Shown here piece after piece: positions 10,985 to 23,009 of a DNA stretch of 64,000 bases. Position numbers and translations under genes: made by a program. How positions within the stretch are numbered: the first letter of the stretch is position 1; every line of letters begins with the position of its first letter. The notes beneath the pieces were generated by a model, which was not told where the DNA came from, searched no databases, and was given only the letters and a program-made list of their open reading frames with translations. The stretch comes from Brachionus rotundiformis. Lineage: Eukaryota > Rotifera > Eurotatoria > Ploima > Brachionidae. The stretch lies in contig JAESIW010000180.1 in NCBI GenBank assembly GCA_016802295.1, positions 2,690,102-2,754,101 on the forward strand. The letters are read 5' to 3'.

Positions 10985-11108
10985 GGAGTCCAGAACCTAT
11001 CTTCCGCATTCAATGATGCCTCTAGGTCCAGTATTGCCTGCTCCTTTGTCCCATGGTTATTCTCCTTATGGAGAATAACATTTCCGTATGCTTTATATCC
11101 AGATATCA
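10985..11108 (+). pseudogene. Inverted, decayed fragment of the 15-kb Pro-rich gene
   Basis: This stretch encodes RTYLPHSMMPLGPVLPAPLSHGYSPYG-like residues. It closely matches at nucleotide level the minus-strand segment 14820-14957 in exon 1 of the gene at 15353, which encodes PYLPHSMLPSSPVLPAPLSH. After SPYG a ~20-bp deletion and a stop interrupt the frame, then homology resumes (TTTCCGTATGCTTT...). It is a short inverted duplicate, not a gene. A 64-codon open frame from 10884 covers it by chance. Confidence 0.8.
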
Positions 11109-11652
11109 TTTCAAGCCCATAGTTCAAGAACTTAAGTCAAAGATTCATTTGAAAAATAAAAATATTTTTTATTCAAAAAGGTAAATTTTAAAATTAAATA
11201 TGAATTGTAATAAATGCATTTTCTGAGATAATAGTTAAAGTATCAAACGAAACAAACATAAAAATTTTGGATGCTTTATTTTTGAAAATTTTTTTAAATA
11301 AAATAGAAAATCTTTACCATTTTATGTTATTTTTCCGGTTATTAATTTATCTTTGTGCACTCTTTTTAAATCTCATAAGTTGAATTAATAACTGAGAAGT
11401 TTTTCTTTATAATTTTATTAATTAATATATTAAAAATACAAAAGAAAAACTGTAATTTTGACCAATTCATAAAGAATATTGCAAATGAATGTTTTAGTTT
11501 TTAAACTACCGACAAAAAAACTTTAAATTTTGTAATTTTTTAAGATAAAAAAATTGAGTTTTGAACTCTTTTATCTTATTAATAATAATTATAAAATCCG
11601 CTCAACGGCAACATTGTAAAAATTTTTAATATTTAAATTATAATTTTATAGT
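11109..11652. other. Intergenic, 3' of the large Pro-rich gene
   Basis: A/T-rich. No feature recognised. Confidence 0.4.
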
Positions 11653-14600
11653 CTAATCCAATTGTTTAATAGTTCTTTTTGTTGATGAAGCGTTTGATTG
11701 AATTGTTTCGATAGTTGAAGGTTTAGAGCTATTGATGGTAGATGATTTTCCTTGTGAGTGCTTATGGCTTTTTATGGTAGATGATTGTGCATTTGAAGGT
11801 TTAGAGCTATTTAAAGTTGATGTTTGTGTATTAGAAGGTTTTGAACTGTTCAAAGTGGTAGATTTTTTTGAAAGAATGCTTCTTCTAATTGTTTGATTTG
11901 ATGTTAAGGTTCGACTAGGTTGATTAGAATTAAAAGTTGATGCTTGAGTTTTAGTTGATTTTGAAGATTGGGTAGGGAATTTGTTGGAAAATTGAGAGAA
12001 TGGTGTGCTTGATTTTTGAACAGATGGTGACTTGAATAAATTTGATAAAGCATTGTGATTATTGGATTCCTTTGGAACTTCAATTGTAGCTATTGGCTTT
12101 TGAATTATAATCTGGGATTTTGAACGGGCTCTAGATTTTGATGATGAGTCATTTCGTTTATTGGATTTACATCTTAATATAGGTCTACAATTAAGCCGAT
12201 AAGGAAGAGATGGAGGAAATGATGGTTGTTGAAAATCTTGATTAGATTTACAATAGGATGGTAAAGGTAATGGAATAACAAACTCCTTAAATTTATGTGG
12301 TTGTGGAGGAACTTGAGGCTTTTCGACAGAAACTTCAACGTTAAACATTTTAGGCTTCTTTTTATAGTTGACTTTAATGTTTTCATTAATTTTATCATCA
12401 AATAAAAGTTTTTGTCCAGGAGATCCTGAACCTAGTAATCCATCAGATCCGTAAGGTGACCCTGAAGACGGCATACCAGCCGCGTCACCGTAAGGAGATC
12501 CATGGCCTAGAACTCCACCAGAACCATAAGGAGATCCAGAGTTTGGTAAACCAGCTGCGTTACCGTAAGGTGATCCAGAGCCTGGAACTCCACCAGAACC
12601 ATAAGGAGATCCGGAGCCTGGTAAACCAGCTGCGTTACCGTAAGGTGATCCAGAGCCTGGAACTCCACCAGAACCATAAGGAGATCCAGAGTTTGGTAAA
12701 CCAGCTGCGTTCCCGTAAGGAGATCCAGAGCCTGGAACTTCACTAGATCCATAAGGAGATCCAGAGCTTGGTAAACCAGCTGCGTTACCGTAAGGAGATC
12801 CAGAGCTTGTTAAACCAGCTGCGTTACCGTAAGGAGATCCAGAGCTTGGTAAACCAGCTGCGTTACCGTAAGGTGATCCAGATGCTGGAACTCCACCAGG
12901 ACCGTAAGGAGATCCTGATCCTGGAACTCCACCAGAACCATAAGGTGATCCAGATGCTGGAACTCCACCAGGACTATAAGGAGATGCAGAGCCTGGAACT
13001 CCACTAGATCCATAAGGAGATCCGGAGCCTGGTAAACCAGCTGCGTTACCGTAAGGAGATCCAGAGCCTGGAACTTCACTAGATCCATAAGGAGATCCGG
13101 AACCTTAAAAAAACAAATATTTGATTATTCAATTCTATAACTGCTCTCATTTTATTCTCCTTTTCCCTTTTTAAAAATTTTTCCTTATTTCCTAAATATG
13201 TTTAGTTTTTTAAATTATATTTTCTAAGCATGTTATAAAATTTTGATAGAGACCTTGAGTTTGATTTTGTGCAATACCTTCAGAGTTTCCTGAATATGGG
13301 TTATATCCTGAATTATTTAAGCCTGTATTAGGATTTTGATAGAGACCTTGAGTTTGATTTTGTGCAATACCTTCAGAGTTTCCTGAATATGGGTTATATC
13401 CTGAATTATTTAAGCCTGTATTAGGATTTTGATAGAGACCTTGAGTTTGATTTTGTGCAATACCTTCAGAGTTTCCTGAATATGGGTTATATCCTAAACC
13501 AGATTAATTATTTTTTGTTTTTTTATTTATAATTATCTTTTCACCTTGATTGTTATATTCTAATTTCTTGAAAAGATCTTCATTCAATTTTCTTCCTTCC
13601 TCGTTTAGTGTATCTCCTCTAATGGTATTTTGACCAAATGATCCTGAATTACCTTGATTTATATTTTCAAATTGATGGTTGTTTGTTGTTAATCCATTAT
13701 TTATATTCGAATTTATTCCTTTTCCTAATATATTAGCATCATTTGAATAATTATTTTTACCATAACGATTTTTCGATGCGCCAGAGAATGGACTTGAACG
13801 TCTTAATCTTGTTCTATTTTTATCATCTCTTCCGCTGAATTTTGCATTTCCAACGGAAAGAGATTTATCTTTACTAGCGGAATCGGATTTTAAATCCTTT
13901 CCCATAGACTTTAAGTTTTTGCCAATTTTAAAATCATCTGAAGCATCTGAATCATATATGGTTTCGAATAAACTTTCTTCACTTTTAGATTTACCTTTTC
14001 CTAATAAATTATCAGATGCATTCAAATAATTATTTCCAAATTGAGACATTAAATTATTAAATGGATAGCCGCTGTACGGCATACTTCCGATCCCTGCTCC
14101 TCCTAGACCCTGATAAGGAGCATTATAACCCGGATAAGGAGAATTCATTCCTATTCAATAAACGAATATTTAATTAGATTTACTAAAAAAAGGCTCATAC
14201 CAGAATATGGAGATGATGAATAAGGGTTGGTGTAAGGTGAATATGGATTAACTCCATATGGAGATTGGTTACCAGATAAATAATTTGCTAAAGCCTGGTT
14301 AATTAAGTTTCCATAGGGTGAACTATTATATATATTATTTAAAGAATCTGCATTAAAGTTTCCTTCACCTCCTGTTTGTATGTCATTAGCATTATGATCT
14401 GCCAATGCTTGTCTTACTGATAAATCAGCATTAGCCAAATTTTGTATATCATTAATATCATTTAATTGTTCATCTAAATTTTTGCTCGAATTTTTTAAAG
14501 CTTCAGAATTTACTGGGTAAACATTATTTTCTATATTGTCAGTTGGTAAATAATTGGTATTGAATTGAGGACCTGATATTCCTGGAAGAGCCTCAGCGTT

Positions 14601-15353
14601 AAAATTTCCATACATACCTGAATAACCTAATCCAGCTGAAAAACCGTTTGCACCATAATTGGGATAGCCAGCCATTTGATACGATTGATATGATGATGGA
14701 CTTTGTCCTGTTAAACCAGCATATTGATCATTCAGTAGAGATATACCATTTGATTGATTGGGAGCTAGGGCAACTTGATTTTCTAACACTGTGCCTGTAT
14801 CTATTTGAGTTGAGTTTATATCTGATTGAAAAGCATACGGAAATGGTAAATTAGATCCGAACATACCTCCATAAGGAGAATAGCCATGTGATAAAGGAGC
14901 AGGCAATACCGGACTTGAAGGTAGCATTGAATGCGGAAGATAAGGTCCTGGAACTCCAAGTGGAGGAGGGCAAGAAAACAAAGGATGATGAGGAAAGCAT
15001 GAAGGTTGAGATGGATGCAATGGAAGTAATGGACCAGAACCGATATGTGGTTGACATGAAGGTGGCAAAGGTGAAGCTAATGGCAACGGACTTTGAGGTA
15101 AAAGAGTGGGTGATGAGGGTGGCAACATTGGACGACATGGTTTCTGAGGAAAACCATAAACAGGTGGTGGAGGAGGTGGAAGGATTGCTATACATGCTTT
15201 TTTTTTACAACAGCATGCTCTACGCGGGCGACATTGTGGTCTTGGAGCAGGAAAGCAAATCATTGGAGGGCATGGTGGAGGACATGGTCGTGGACATGGA
15301 GGTGGGCATGGAGGAGGACATACTGGCACACATCTTGAATTTCTTGCGCCCAT
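11653..15353 (-). CDS. Large Cys-Pro-rich / elastin-like repeat protein, alternatively spliced
   Basis: Unrecognised gene. Exon 1 (15353-14201) starts MGARNSRCVPVCPPPCPPPC: myristoylation-type Gly2/Ser6 plus Cys-Pro runs. It continues Pro-rich, then Asn/Ser/Gly-rich, and ends in phase 1. Three kinds of phase-1 acceptor follow: exon 2 (14150-13504), which has its own stop and gives 599 residues; three identical 30-nt micro-exon candidates (13493-13464, 13400-13371, 13307-13278); and the long last exon (13103-11653). Skipping exon 2 and using all micro-exons gives about 897 residues. The last exon has ~17 tandem SGSPYG + GGVPG or NAAGLP units, then a basic Ser/Thr/Lys tail ending TIKQLD. The plan suggests an elastic, membrane-anchored structural protein; this is inference. 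Exon joins are by phase and GT/AG only. Confidence 0.68.
12430..13103 (-). repeat. Tandem 36-39-bp coding repeats (SGSPYG + GVPG/NAAGLP)
   Basis: About 17 units of a 12-13-residue repeat in the last exon of the Pro-rich gene. Two unit types alternate: SGSPYG followed by xxGVPG or by NAAGLP(G/S/N). Where GVPG precedes SG, a VPGSG pentamer of the elastin VPGxG type results. Codons are highly uniform, so the array has expanded or homogenised recently. Confidence 0.85.
13248..13500 (-). repeat. Three 93-bp tandem copies, each with a 30-nt phase-1 micro-exon candidate
   Basis: The units are nearly identical. Each contains ag|GA...GAAG|gtattg, a 30-nt segment that starts and ends in phase 1 (residues YNPYSGNSE between split Gly codons). 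The 63-nt remainder has GT...AG ends and a multiple-of-three length. The same DNA can therefore be read as three micro-exons plus introns or as one continuous 31-residue coding repeat. The third copy loses the open frame soon after the donor, which favours the micro-exon reading. Confidence 0.7.
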
Positions 15354-15978
15354 TTCAATTTTTTTTAAAGGGATTAGGATTATATTTGGGATTTAAATTT
15401 TTTTTAAATTGAATTAGATTCAATATTTAAATTTTTAAGAGATTTATAAAACTGAGAACTATTATTTATATTTATATCAAATAATTGCTCTATAATTAGA
15501 TCTATCTTAAAATTCTTGTAACGCTTAAGTCTCTAGATTTTTGTTTTTTTTTAATGAAATTACCTAATTGATAAAAGTTTCAAAATCAAGCTATTGTGTT
15601 CAGTCAGTTGCTAATTACACTTTTTTCTTCAAGTAAATATCTTAAACCAAAGTATTAAGACAATAGAAGCTATATATTTTTACCAATGGCGCAATTAAAA
15701 TGACATAACAATTTTTGAAAGCATTATCACGCTTATAACTTAATGACAAGTATAGACTAAAATTGATAAGAAATCAAAAATCCCCATAGTAAATGCATGC
15801 ATGAAAAATTTTGATCGCTTTTATTTAAAAAGATATTTCTGATTAGTAAACTATTAGTTTTGATTTAGATAAAAAATGAAATATTTCAGATATTAGTTTT
15901 ATTTATATTATTTTAATAAGAAAAAGAAAAACTATGGAGAATATTATTGACACAATATTTTTCTTATTAATTTAAATT
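15354..15978. other. Intergenic between two minus-strand genes
   Basis: A/T-rich upstream region of the 15353 gene and downstream of the 16413 gene. No feature recognised. Confidence 0.45.
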
Positions 15979-16413
15979 TTAGTGATGAACCGAAGTGTAA
16001 TTTAGTGAACCACAAGGTATTTTGTTACTATTTTGAGATGAGATAGAAGGAATTGTACTTGAACTACAAGAAAGACCAAAACTTCCGTCTAGAGAATTTG
16101 CTTTTGGTGGATATTGTTCGTGATGCATGGTCATGTTTTGATTTGGAACATAAGGATGATTAGCGAGTTTAGGTGAGAAAACTTGTTGAATAGGAGGCTT
16201 GAAATTCTGATTTTGATAATGATTTGGAGTTATGAAATTTTGGTAAAACTGAGGCTGAGCTTGGATAGAATTGGACTGCACCTGTGGATATGTCGGTAAA
16301 TTAACATATTGCATATTTGGATAATAAAGATTATTGTATGGACTTATTAAATTATTAGGATATTTTAAATCGCCCGGATTTTCCCTGTTGTTCTTTCCCT
16401 GTTTAGAGCCCAT
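15979..16413 (-). CDS. Asn/Gln/Pro/Tyr-rich protein with Met-Gly start
   Basis: Single-exon 144-residue protein, not recognised. It begins MGSKQGKNNRENPGD. Gly2 could be myristoylated, but residue 6 is Gly rather than Ser/Thr, so the match is weaker than in its neighbours. The body is low complexity with many NxxYYPN, QPQFYQN and NQNFKPP-like segments and ends in a Ser-rich tail (SCSSSTIPSISSQNS). There is no Cys-Pro array. Its position and composition suggest it belongs to the same cluster. Confidence 0.6.
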   Translation of the reverse strand: MGSKQGKNNRENPGDLKYPNNLISPYNNLYYPNMQYVNLPTYPQVQSNSIQAQPQFYQNFITPNHYQNQNFKPPIQQVFSPKLANHPYVPNQNMTMHHEQYPPKANSLDGSFGLSCSSSTIPSISSQNSNKIPCGSLNYTSVHH

Positions 16414-17329
16414 AACAAAAAAATTTAGATATTTATTTTTTTATTCGTAAATTTTTTTGTTCTAAGTATTTATCATCGTATTTTATAAGTCGTTTTGATC
16501 CTTTCTCTTCAAGTCATATTTACCTAAAATTTTTTAAATAGAAAATTTAGGTGATTATCAAAAAAAAACATGATTAATTTTTCTAATTCAATGCCTGCAG
16601 AAATTTATAAATGTCACTCTATTCTTAATATGACAAAATCGAGTGAATTTTTTATTAATTTTAAATTAAACATAGAAATAAACAAAATTCATTAATTTTA
16701 CTAAAATAAATCAAATTAAGATTTTTATTATTTGAAAATAAAAAATACCAATTAAATTTAATGTTGATACTAGTTGAAACAATTTGAGACAAAAAAATTA
16801 AGTTCTCCATTTTGTATCATAAGCTTTTTTTTAGATCGAAAATAGTCACTTATAAATAAATTTATTTTTGATGATTAAATGATTGTATTAAAATTATTTA
16901 AATTAAATCTTCTCGTTTGAGTCGAATCTTCTTTTATTTAATTATTTAAAATGCTCTGATACCATTAAAGGACAAAAAAATTACTGAATAGAAAACTTTT
17001 TAAGTCCAGTAGGAAAATTCCTTTCCAATTATCAACAACTATGTCCAGAAATAATATCAGCAAAATCAAATAAAAAAAATATTATTAAAAGTTATATGAC
17101 TTCTGATTATTGGTACATAATTTTAATTTTCGGAAAAAATAATTAATTTATTAATTGGTATTAGGATACTCATTTTATTCAGAGTTGTTTTAAGTCAAGT
17201 AGGTTAAATGAACTTTTTCAATCAAAAACCAAAACAAAAGGATAGTTTTTATTATTTAAAGTAAATATTCTTAAAAAATTACAATTTTTTATTCAAGTAA
17301 ACATTTTTTTTGTTAAAATGGAAAATGCG
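16414..17329. other. Intergenic, 3' of ARID2
   Basis: A/T-rich with no recognisable gene or repeat. Confidence 0.45.
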
Positions 17330-20300
17330 TTAATGACTTAAATGCCATAAGCAACTTGATATTGCACCTGATGATTCCAACAAATCAAAAGCTATAGTTG
17401 CCAATTGTGACTCATAATTTTGTATCATTCTTAAATTTAATTTAATTAAATTTTTTTTAACTGATTAACGATTTCTTAGCTAACTTTTTTGCTTTCTCAG
17501 AATTTCTAGCCAAATTTCTCAAAACTAATGCCGACAAAAGCCTAATACTCTTCGTGATTGGGCCTTCTTGTGCCGACTTAAATATTTTATTAAATAAATA
17601 ATTAAAATTAAAGACAACATTCATATTTCAACTTACAATAAAATCTTCTCGCTTGAGTCGATGGTGCCGCTGAATAGCAAAAAAGGCAGCATCTTTTGAA
17701 CAATTTATGTGACTAATACTTTGATTATTTACACTTTTAACAATTCCTTTTTGTCTATTTATCATGGCATTTTTCATTGCATTCTCACTACAATGTCTTT
17801 CCTGATGAAAAAAATATCCTTTAAGAATTCAAGATAATTTTTTCCTAAATCTTACTTGTAAATGATTTACCAGAGACCATTTTTGGCGCTTAATTTGGTC
17901 ACAACCCGACCACAAGCAAAGCTGGCCCTCTGCATCATTAGAAATATCACTGGCCAAAAGATGAACTTTACACACATGGCTGTAGACTGCTTTCGCTGTT
18001 GGAAAATATTGATTGCAATTGTTCCATTCACATAGATAATTGGCATTTGTAGGATTATTATTTGTTTGCTCAACTTGATTGACTTGCACAAATTGGATGT
18101 TTTGAGGAGTTTGCGGCACCAGTTTTTCGGGAATTACTTGATTCACTTTTTGGTTAGATTGAGAGGCTAGTATTGGTTGTGCAATCAAAAATGGTTGCTT
18201 AATAGGTTCATTTTTAAATTGAACCTGGATAGTATTTGAATATTGATTTGATACAATTGTTATTGGTGCCATTGGCTTGTTCATAAATTCTTCCATTTCA
18301 TTTATTTTTAATTTTTTTTTTTTGACTGGACTTGACGAGCTTGAAGAGTCAGATTTAGAGTCTTGGGATGATTCATTTAAAAGCTTTGTCAAAGCTCTAG
18401 TTTCTATTGTATCTTTTAAATCAACTTTTCTCTTTAAATCAGAATTGTTTTCCTTATTAGCTTTTTCGTCCGATTTCGAGTCTTTATTAGATAAATTCGA
18501 GTGGGAAGCTGATGCGCCTGAAGTTGCTGATGATGAATTTGACATTAAACTGTCCTCATTTTGACAAATTGCATCTGCATCTTCCTTTATTTTATCAGAG
18601 TTTATATTTGTTTTATTTGTATCATTGGTCAAAACTTTTTGTTCCAATTGCTCTTGATCGTTTTTTGTCTGATTGTCCATGGGAGGTGGAGGGGTCAATA
18701 GAGGCATGCCGATAGACGGCATGTTGATTGAAACAGCTGGCAGTGGAGACAATTGACTTCTAGAATTATCTTGCTGTGCTTTTTGTTCACTCGATTCAGA
18801 AGCATTTGCTTTAGCCTGTATTGGGACAGCAATTGGTTCAGTTCTTAATGATGCAAATTTCTCTTTTAGTTCCAGTTGTTGCTTTAAATTTAGAACAAGT
18901 TTTAGACCGTGTAATTTGTTGGTTTCTTCATCAAAGCGCAAATGAGGAAAAGTGATACTAAAATAATTTTTTAAAGATAACATTTTTTAATCCAATTATC
19001 AGTTTAATTTTAAAATTTACTTTAAAATTTCAAAAAATACAGGTATTGTCAGAATTGGCCAATTATTGTATTTAGATATTTGTTGGTAATATGGATAAAG
19101 TTGTGTTTTTGACAGTTCTGAATTGGGATCTGTTTGAAAACATGTTAATAACCTGTGAATTTTTAATTCATTGAGTAAAAATTATTTATAAATAAAAATT
19201 AAAATGCCTCACCAATTGCGTAGAATGGTTCTTGCTTGTTGTTCACTATTTATCATTGGCTGAACTTTAACCGGCTCTAAAAATGGATATCATTAGACTT
19301 CATTAGTTTATTAGATTTTTAAATTAAAATAGAATTTTGATTAATTTTTTTAATATATTTTAATTTTTGAGAATATAATTTTTTATATTCAAATAAATCG
19401 CATGACACTAGTCAATTAACTCATGAATAGACAACAAGATTTTAAAATACCATTTTCCATTTTGTACTATACCTCAAAATATATTAAAAAAATTTAAGAT
19501 ATTTATTAGATTTTAAAGCAACTTATTTTAAATTAACAATTTTTCCTATTTCGAAACAAAATTGAATGAAAAATTAGAATACATTTTAAATTTATTTGTA
19601 TAAATAAACCTAATGGATAATTTTTTAACTAAATTATTATTCTCTAAACTATTTGGTTTATTATATTTGATGATTCTTAACTAGAAAGATTAATTCCTAA
19701 AAAATCAAAAGAGTCAGTCAAAGTTAGGGATGCAATTGAGTTATGGTAATTATTGGAAAAAATTGTTTTCTGAAGAAATTGGAAATTAATTATATAAAAA
19801 GAAAATCAAATGACTGTAAAATTAACTCAGTTTATTAAAATCCTAGAATATGTACATTTAAATATTACAAAATTCAACATACGGTTCTGAGTTATGGGAA
19901 ACTTGACATTAGAAGCATTCAATTGCTGATTGCTTTGGTTGTTCAGTGTTTGCTGAAGAAGAGATGGTGCTTTTTGGCTATTCTGTGTTTGAACATTGAT
20001 TTGTGAATTTTGGTTGGCATTTTGTTGAACTGGTACCACTGATACTATTTGTCCATTACTAGGCATAATTTTGTACATCTTTATCCGATCGGCTGAATCG
20101 TTAGAAACACCAAAGTGGGACATGTCCAGTGATAAAAAATTTATCAAAACTGAGATAAGCTTGTCCTGTCTTTCTTCACATTTTGAGCATTCCATGATTA
20201 AATTGCACACAAACTCATTGAACTGGCTAATATTGTACAAAAACTCAAGACAATGGAGTAAAATTAGCAAATCCTGAACTGGTAATATTTCCCTTATGCG

Positions 20301-22001
20301 CATAAAAATTCGTTCCAAAAGCAGCACAGTGTGGCCATTTTTGAATTCTAAAATAAATTTAGAAACAATCTTTTCATTGCTTAAGAAGTCTTCATCAGAC
20401 AGACTTTCAAGCTGTTCTTGAGCACATAGTTTAGTGAGGATTTCGAGACCGCGTATCACCTCAAAGCGGTCTAAGATAGGAACTATTTTACCAATCAGAC
20501 TTTCACCTTCGTTTTCAAAAGAAGAAAAATTTATTTCCTCTTGGCCTATGATCAAGTGGTACATGGCATTTAGCAGCACCTGTTTATGCTTTTCGCTCAA
20601 AAGTCTAAGCTTTATTTTACGGCTAATGTTTGCCAAAATGTCCAAAGCATGCTTTCTTATATCATAATTTGGATTAGAGCAGTACAAACAAACAATTAAA
20701 AATTCGAACAGCACTTGACATTTGGTCATAAAATCGGCATTTATTTCTTCAAAAGATAAATTGTTTAAAATAACGAGAACTTGTTCGACACGCTTGTATT
20801 CCACGCTGAATGGAACAAGATGATCAGAAATATCGTCACGAATTTCGGCTAAGTTAAAAATATCATTATCATATTTTTTAAATGATTTTTCTCTTGGTAA
20901 AACAGAGTTCAAAAATTCACTTTGACCAAAATCCTCTTCTGGTATTTTCACCAAAAAGTTCCAAAATTTTCCAAAATTCCTCCTCACAAAGACCTCATGT
21001 GTTCCATTTTTATACTTTTCGCTCAAAAGCTTCAACTCATCGTTGCACAAAAATTTTTCAAACAAATCATTTTTTTCCAAATTGGTGCACTGCGATGACT
21101 TAAACCAATAATTTTCGTACAAAGGTCTCAAATTGTATTTGTCTTTTTCGCCAAAAAATCCTACATGAGCCAAAATTAAACTAATCAGTCTTGGCGATTG
21201 AAAAATTTTGAAAGAGCTGCTCTCTTCACTTGACATCAATACCATTGAGTTGAAAACAAAGTCAACTTCATTTGGTAGTCCACTGATCAATGAGATTTCG
21301 AGTTTTTCATAAGGATTAGGGTTTAAGTGTGAGCTAGGATACCCACTGATGGGGTTGTGCTGTGAATAAGAGTAGTTCATGGGCGTCAAGTCTATCAGGT
21401 AGCTAAATCGTCTCCTGTTTATATCAGGATCAATGGCGTCTTCTAAGTTGGGCACTGAATTTTTGTGGTATCCTAAGCTGTGTCTGTCTGTTTGACCACT
21501 GTTTGACGAAATGGCATTTACACTCATAGAGTGCGGCAGAGACTGGTTAAAGTTGTGTAAAGGGTCCAACAGGGAAGATATGCTCGCGCCTTGACCAAGA
21601 CTGGTTCCATATGACATTTGGTAATCAAATTTTTCAAACATACTCAAGTAGCGTATGTATATGGTTTTGAGAGCATGACCTCCATTCAAACATGACTTGA
21701 ACAGTTTAGAGTCTAGTTCTAGGCCTACATCGTTCCATTTGTCTTTCTCGCAGACTCGTTCCCAGCCACCAAAACTAATAACAATACTGTACAATTTTTT
21801 CAAGTCCACCAATTTTCCGTTCAATGTTGGAAAATTGATTATTGGTGTATTTACATTTTTGTGACGGTGGAATTCTATTAAACGATTGTAAAAATCTTCC
21901 TTGTTTTTGAGTTTCCTGAATTTTATCTCATTGTCAGCGCTTTTAACCTGTACTGGCTCGGACATGGGCTTATTTTCGTTAGATACATTTTGATATTCCA
22001 T
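17330..22001 (-). CDS. ARID2: ARID2 / BAP170, PBAF chromatin-remodelling subunit, 7 exons
   Basis: Exons 22001-19883, 19276-19213, 19152-19021, 18957-17856, 17801-17637, 17576-17470 and 17429-17330 join in phase to about 1262 residues (human 1835). Domains in order: ARID DNA-binding domain (~30-125, with GGWERV and ALKTIYIRYL); an armadillo-like helical region (~250-620); an RFX-type winged helix spanning exons 1-4 (~715-795, ARTILRNWLLTCFQ, FPHLRFDEET); a Ser/Lys-rich linker; and two C2H2 fingers near 1080-1150 (CEWNNCNQYF...H and CLWSGCDQIKRQKWSLVNHLQ, completed by ERHC in the next exon). Conserved C-terminal helices follow (EGPITKSIRLLSALVLRNL). Role in the family: targeting the PBAF SWI/SNF complex. 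The donor of exon 6 (GTTAAT) is weak but is required by phase and by homology. Confidence 0.88.
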
Positions 22002-23009
22002 TTTGGAATGAATTGATCACCTTAAGTTTTATTCGATTAGATTAAAATACATAGCAATTAAAACTGATTTGAATAGTATTGAGTCAATTGATAACTCAGA
22101 TAAGGTAGATTTTTTTTATTTAAAACTTTTTAAAATTTATTAGAATGACTGAATTATGGAATAAATTTTGCACAAATTAGAAGCTTGTATAAATGTTATT
22201 TTTAAATTTGAAAAATAATGTGACCATTTTTTTGTCTTTGTGACTAATCCGGATGACGAAATTAACTTAATTCCCTAAAAGAAAGAATTAATAAATTGTA
22301 AAATAAGATTTAGAATTTTTATTTTTAAAATTATTATTTTAGATAAGCCATGGACCATTTAAAGCACAGAATCACAGTAACATACCATTTTTAATTTATC
22401 AATATTTGTTTTTATATGATTAAAGTTTATCAGCTTTGAATGTAATTGAAATTTTATTTTTTAAATTTGGTAAAAATTGACACTAAAAATTAAAAATAGG
22501 TAATAATTAATTCATAGCTTTTTTATTTACTCAGCTATACACAGAAAGTTTATAGAATTTTATAAATCAAATCTACTGATAAAATCTCCTGGGTCTTTGA
22601 TTTTAATTTATATTTTTATCTTAATAATTACAAAAATAAAATAGTTATTATTAGAAATCAAATAAATCAGTTATTTTTTAGATAAAATTTAAAATACGTT
22701 TTACTAATTAAAAATTATCTTTCTAAAATAAAATCATATGATGGATCATCTTACTTTCAAATTTTAGAATTTCATACGATAATTATACAAAAGATAATTA
22801 TACATTTTAGCTAAATTTCAAAATTAACTTAAATTTTTAACTAGAATATTTCAAAATTTAATAAATAAGCTAAAATATGAAATAAAATTTGCATTATCAA
22901 GAAAAAATATTCCGATTTTAAAACACATATCTTTAATACTTTTAAAAATATTATTAATTGTCTTTTTAAGACAAAATAACTAAAAATCAATTACGTACTT
23001 ATGATTTAA
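22002..23009. other. Divergent intergenic region ARID2 / EPG5
   Basis: About 1 kb of A/T-rich DNA between the start codons of ARID2 (-) and EPG5 (+). It probably holds both promoters. No specific motif or repeat could be supported. Confidence 0.45.

Noticed and set aside
12456..13088. Repetitive frames (HQNHKEIQSLVNQLR-like on plus, LVEFQALDLL-like on minus)
   Set aside because: Shadows of the SGSPYG/GVPG repeat exon, whose reading frame continues in phase from exon 1.
14851..15412. Antisense and shifted frames over the Cys-Pro exon
   Set aside because: Explained by the repetitive composition of exon 1 on the minus strand.
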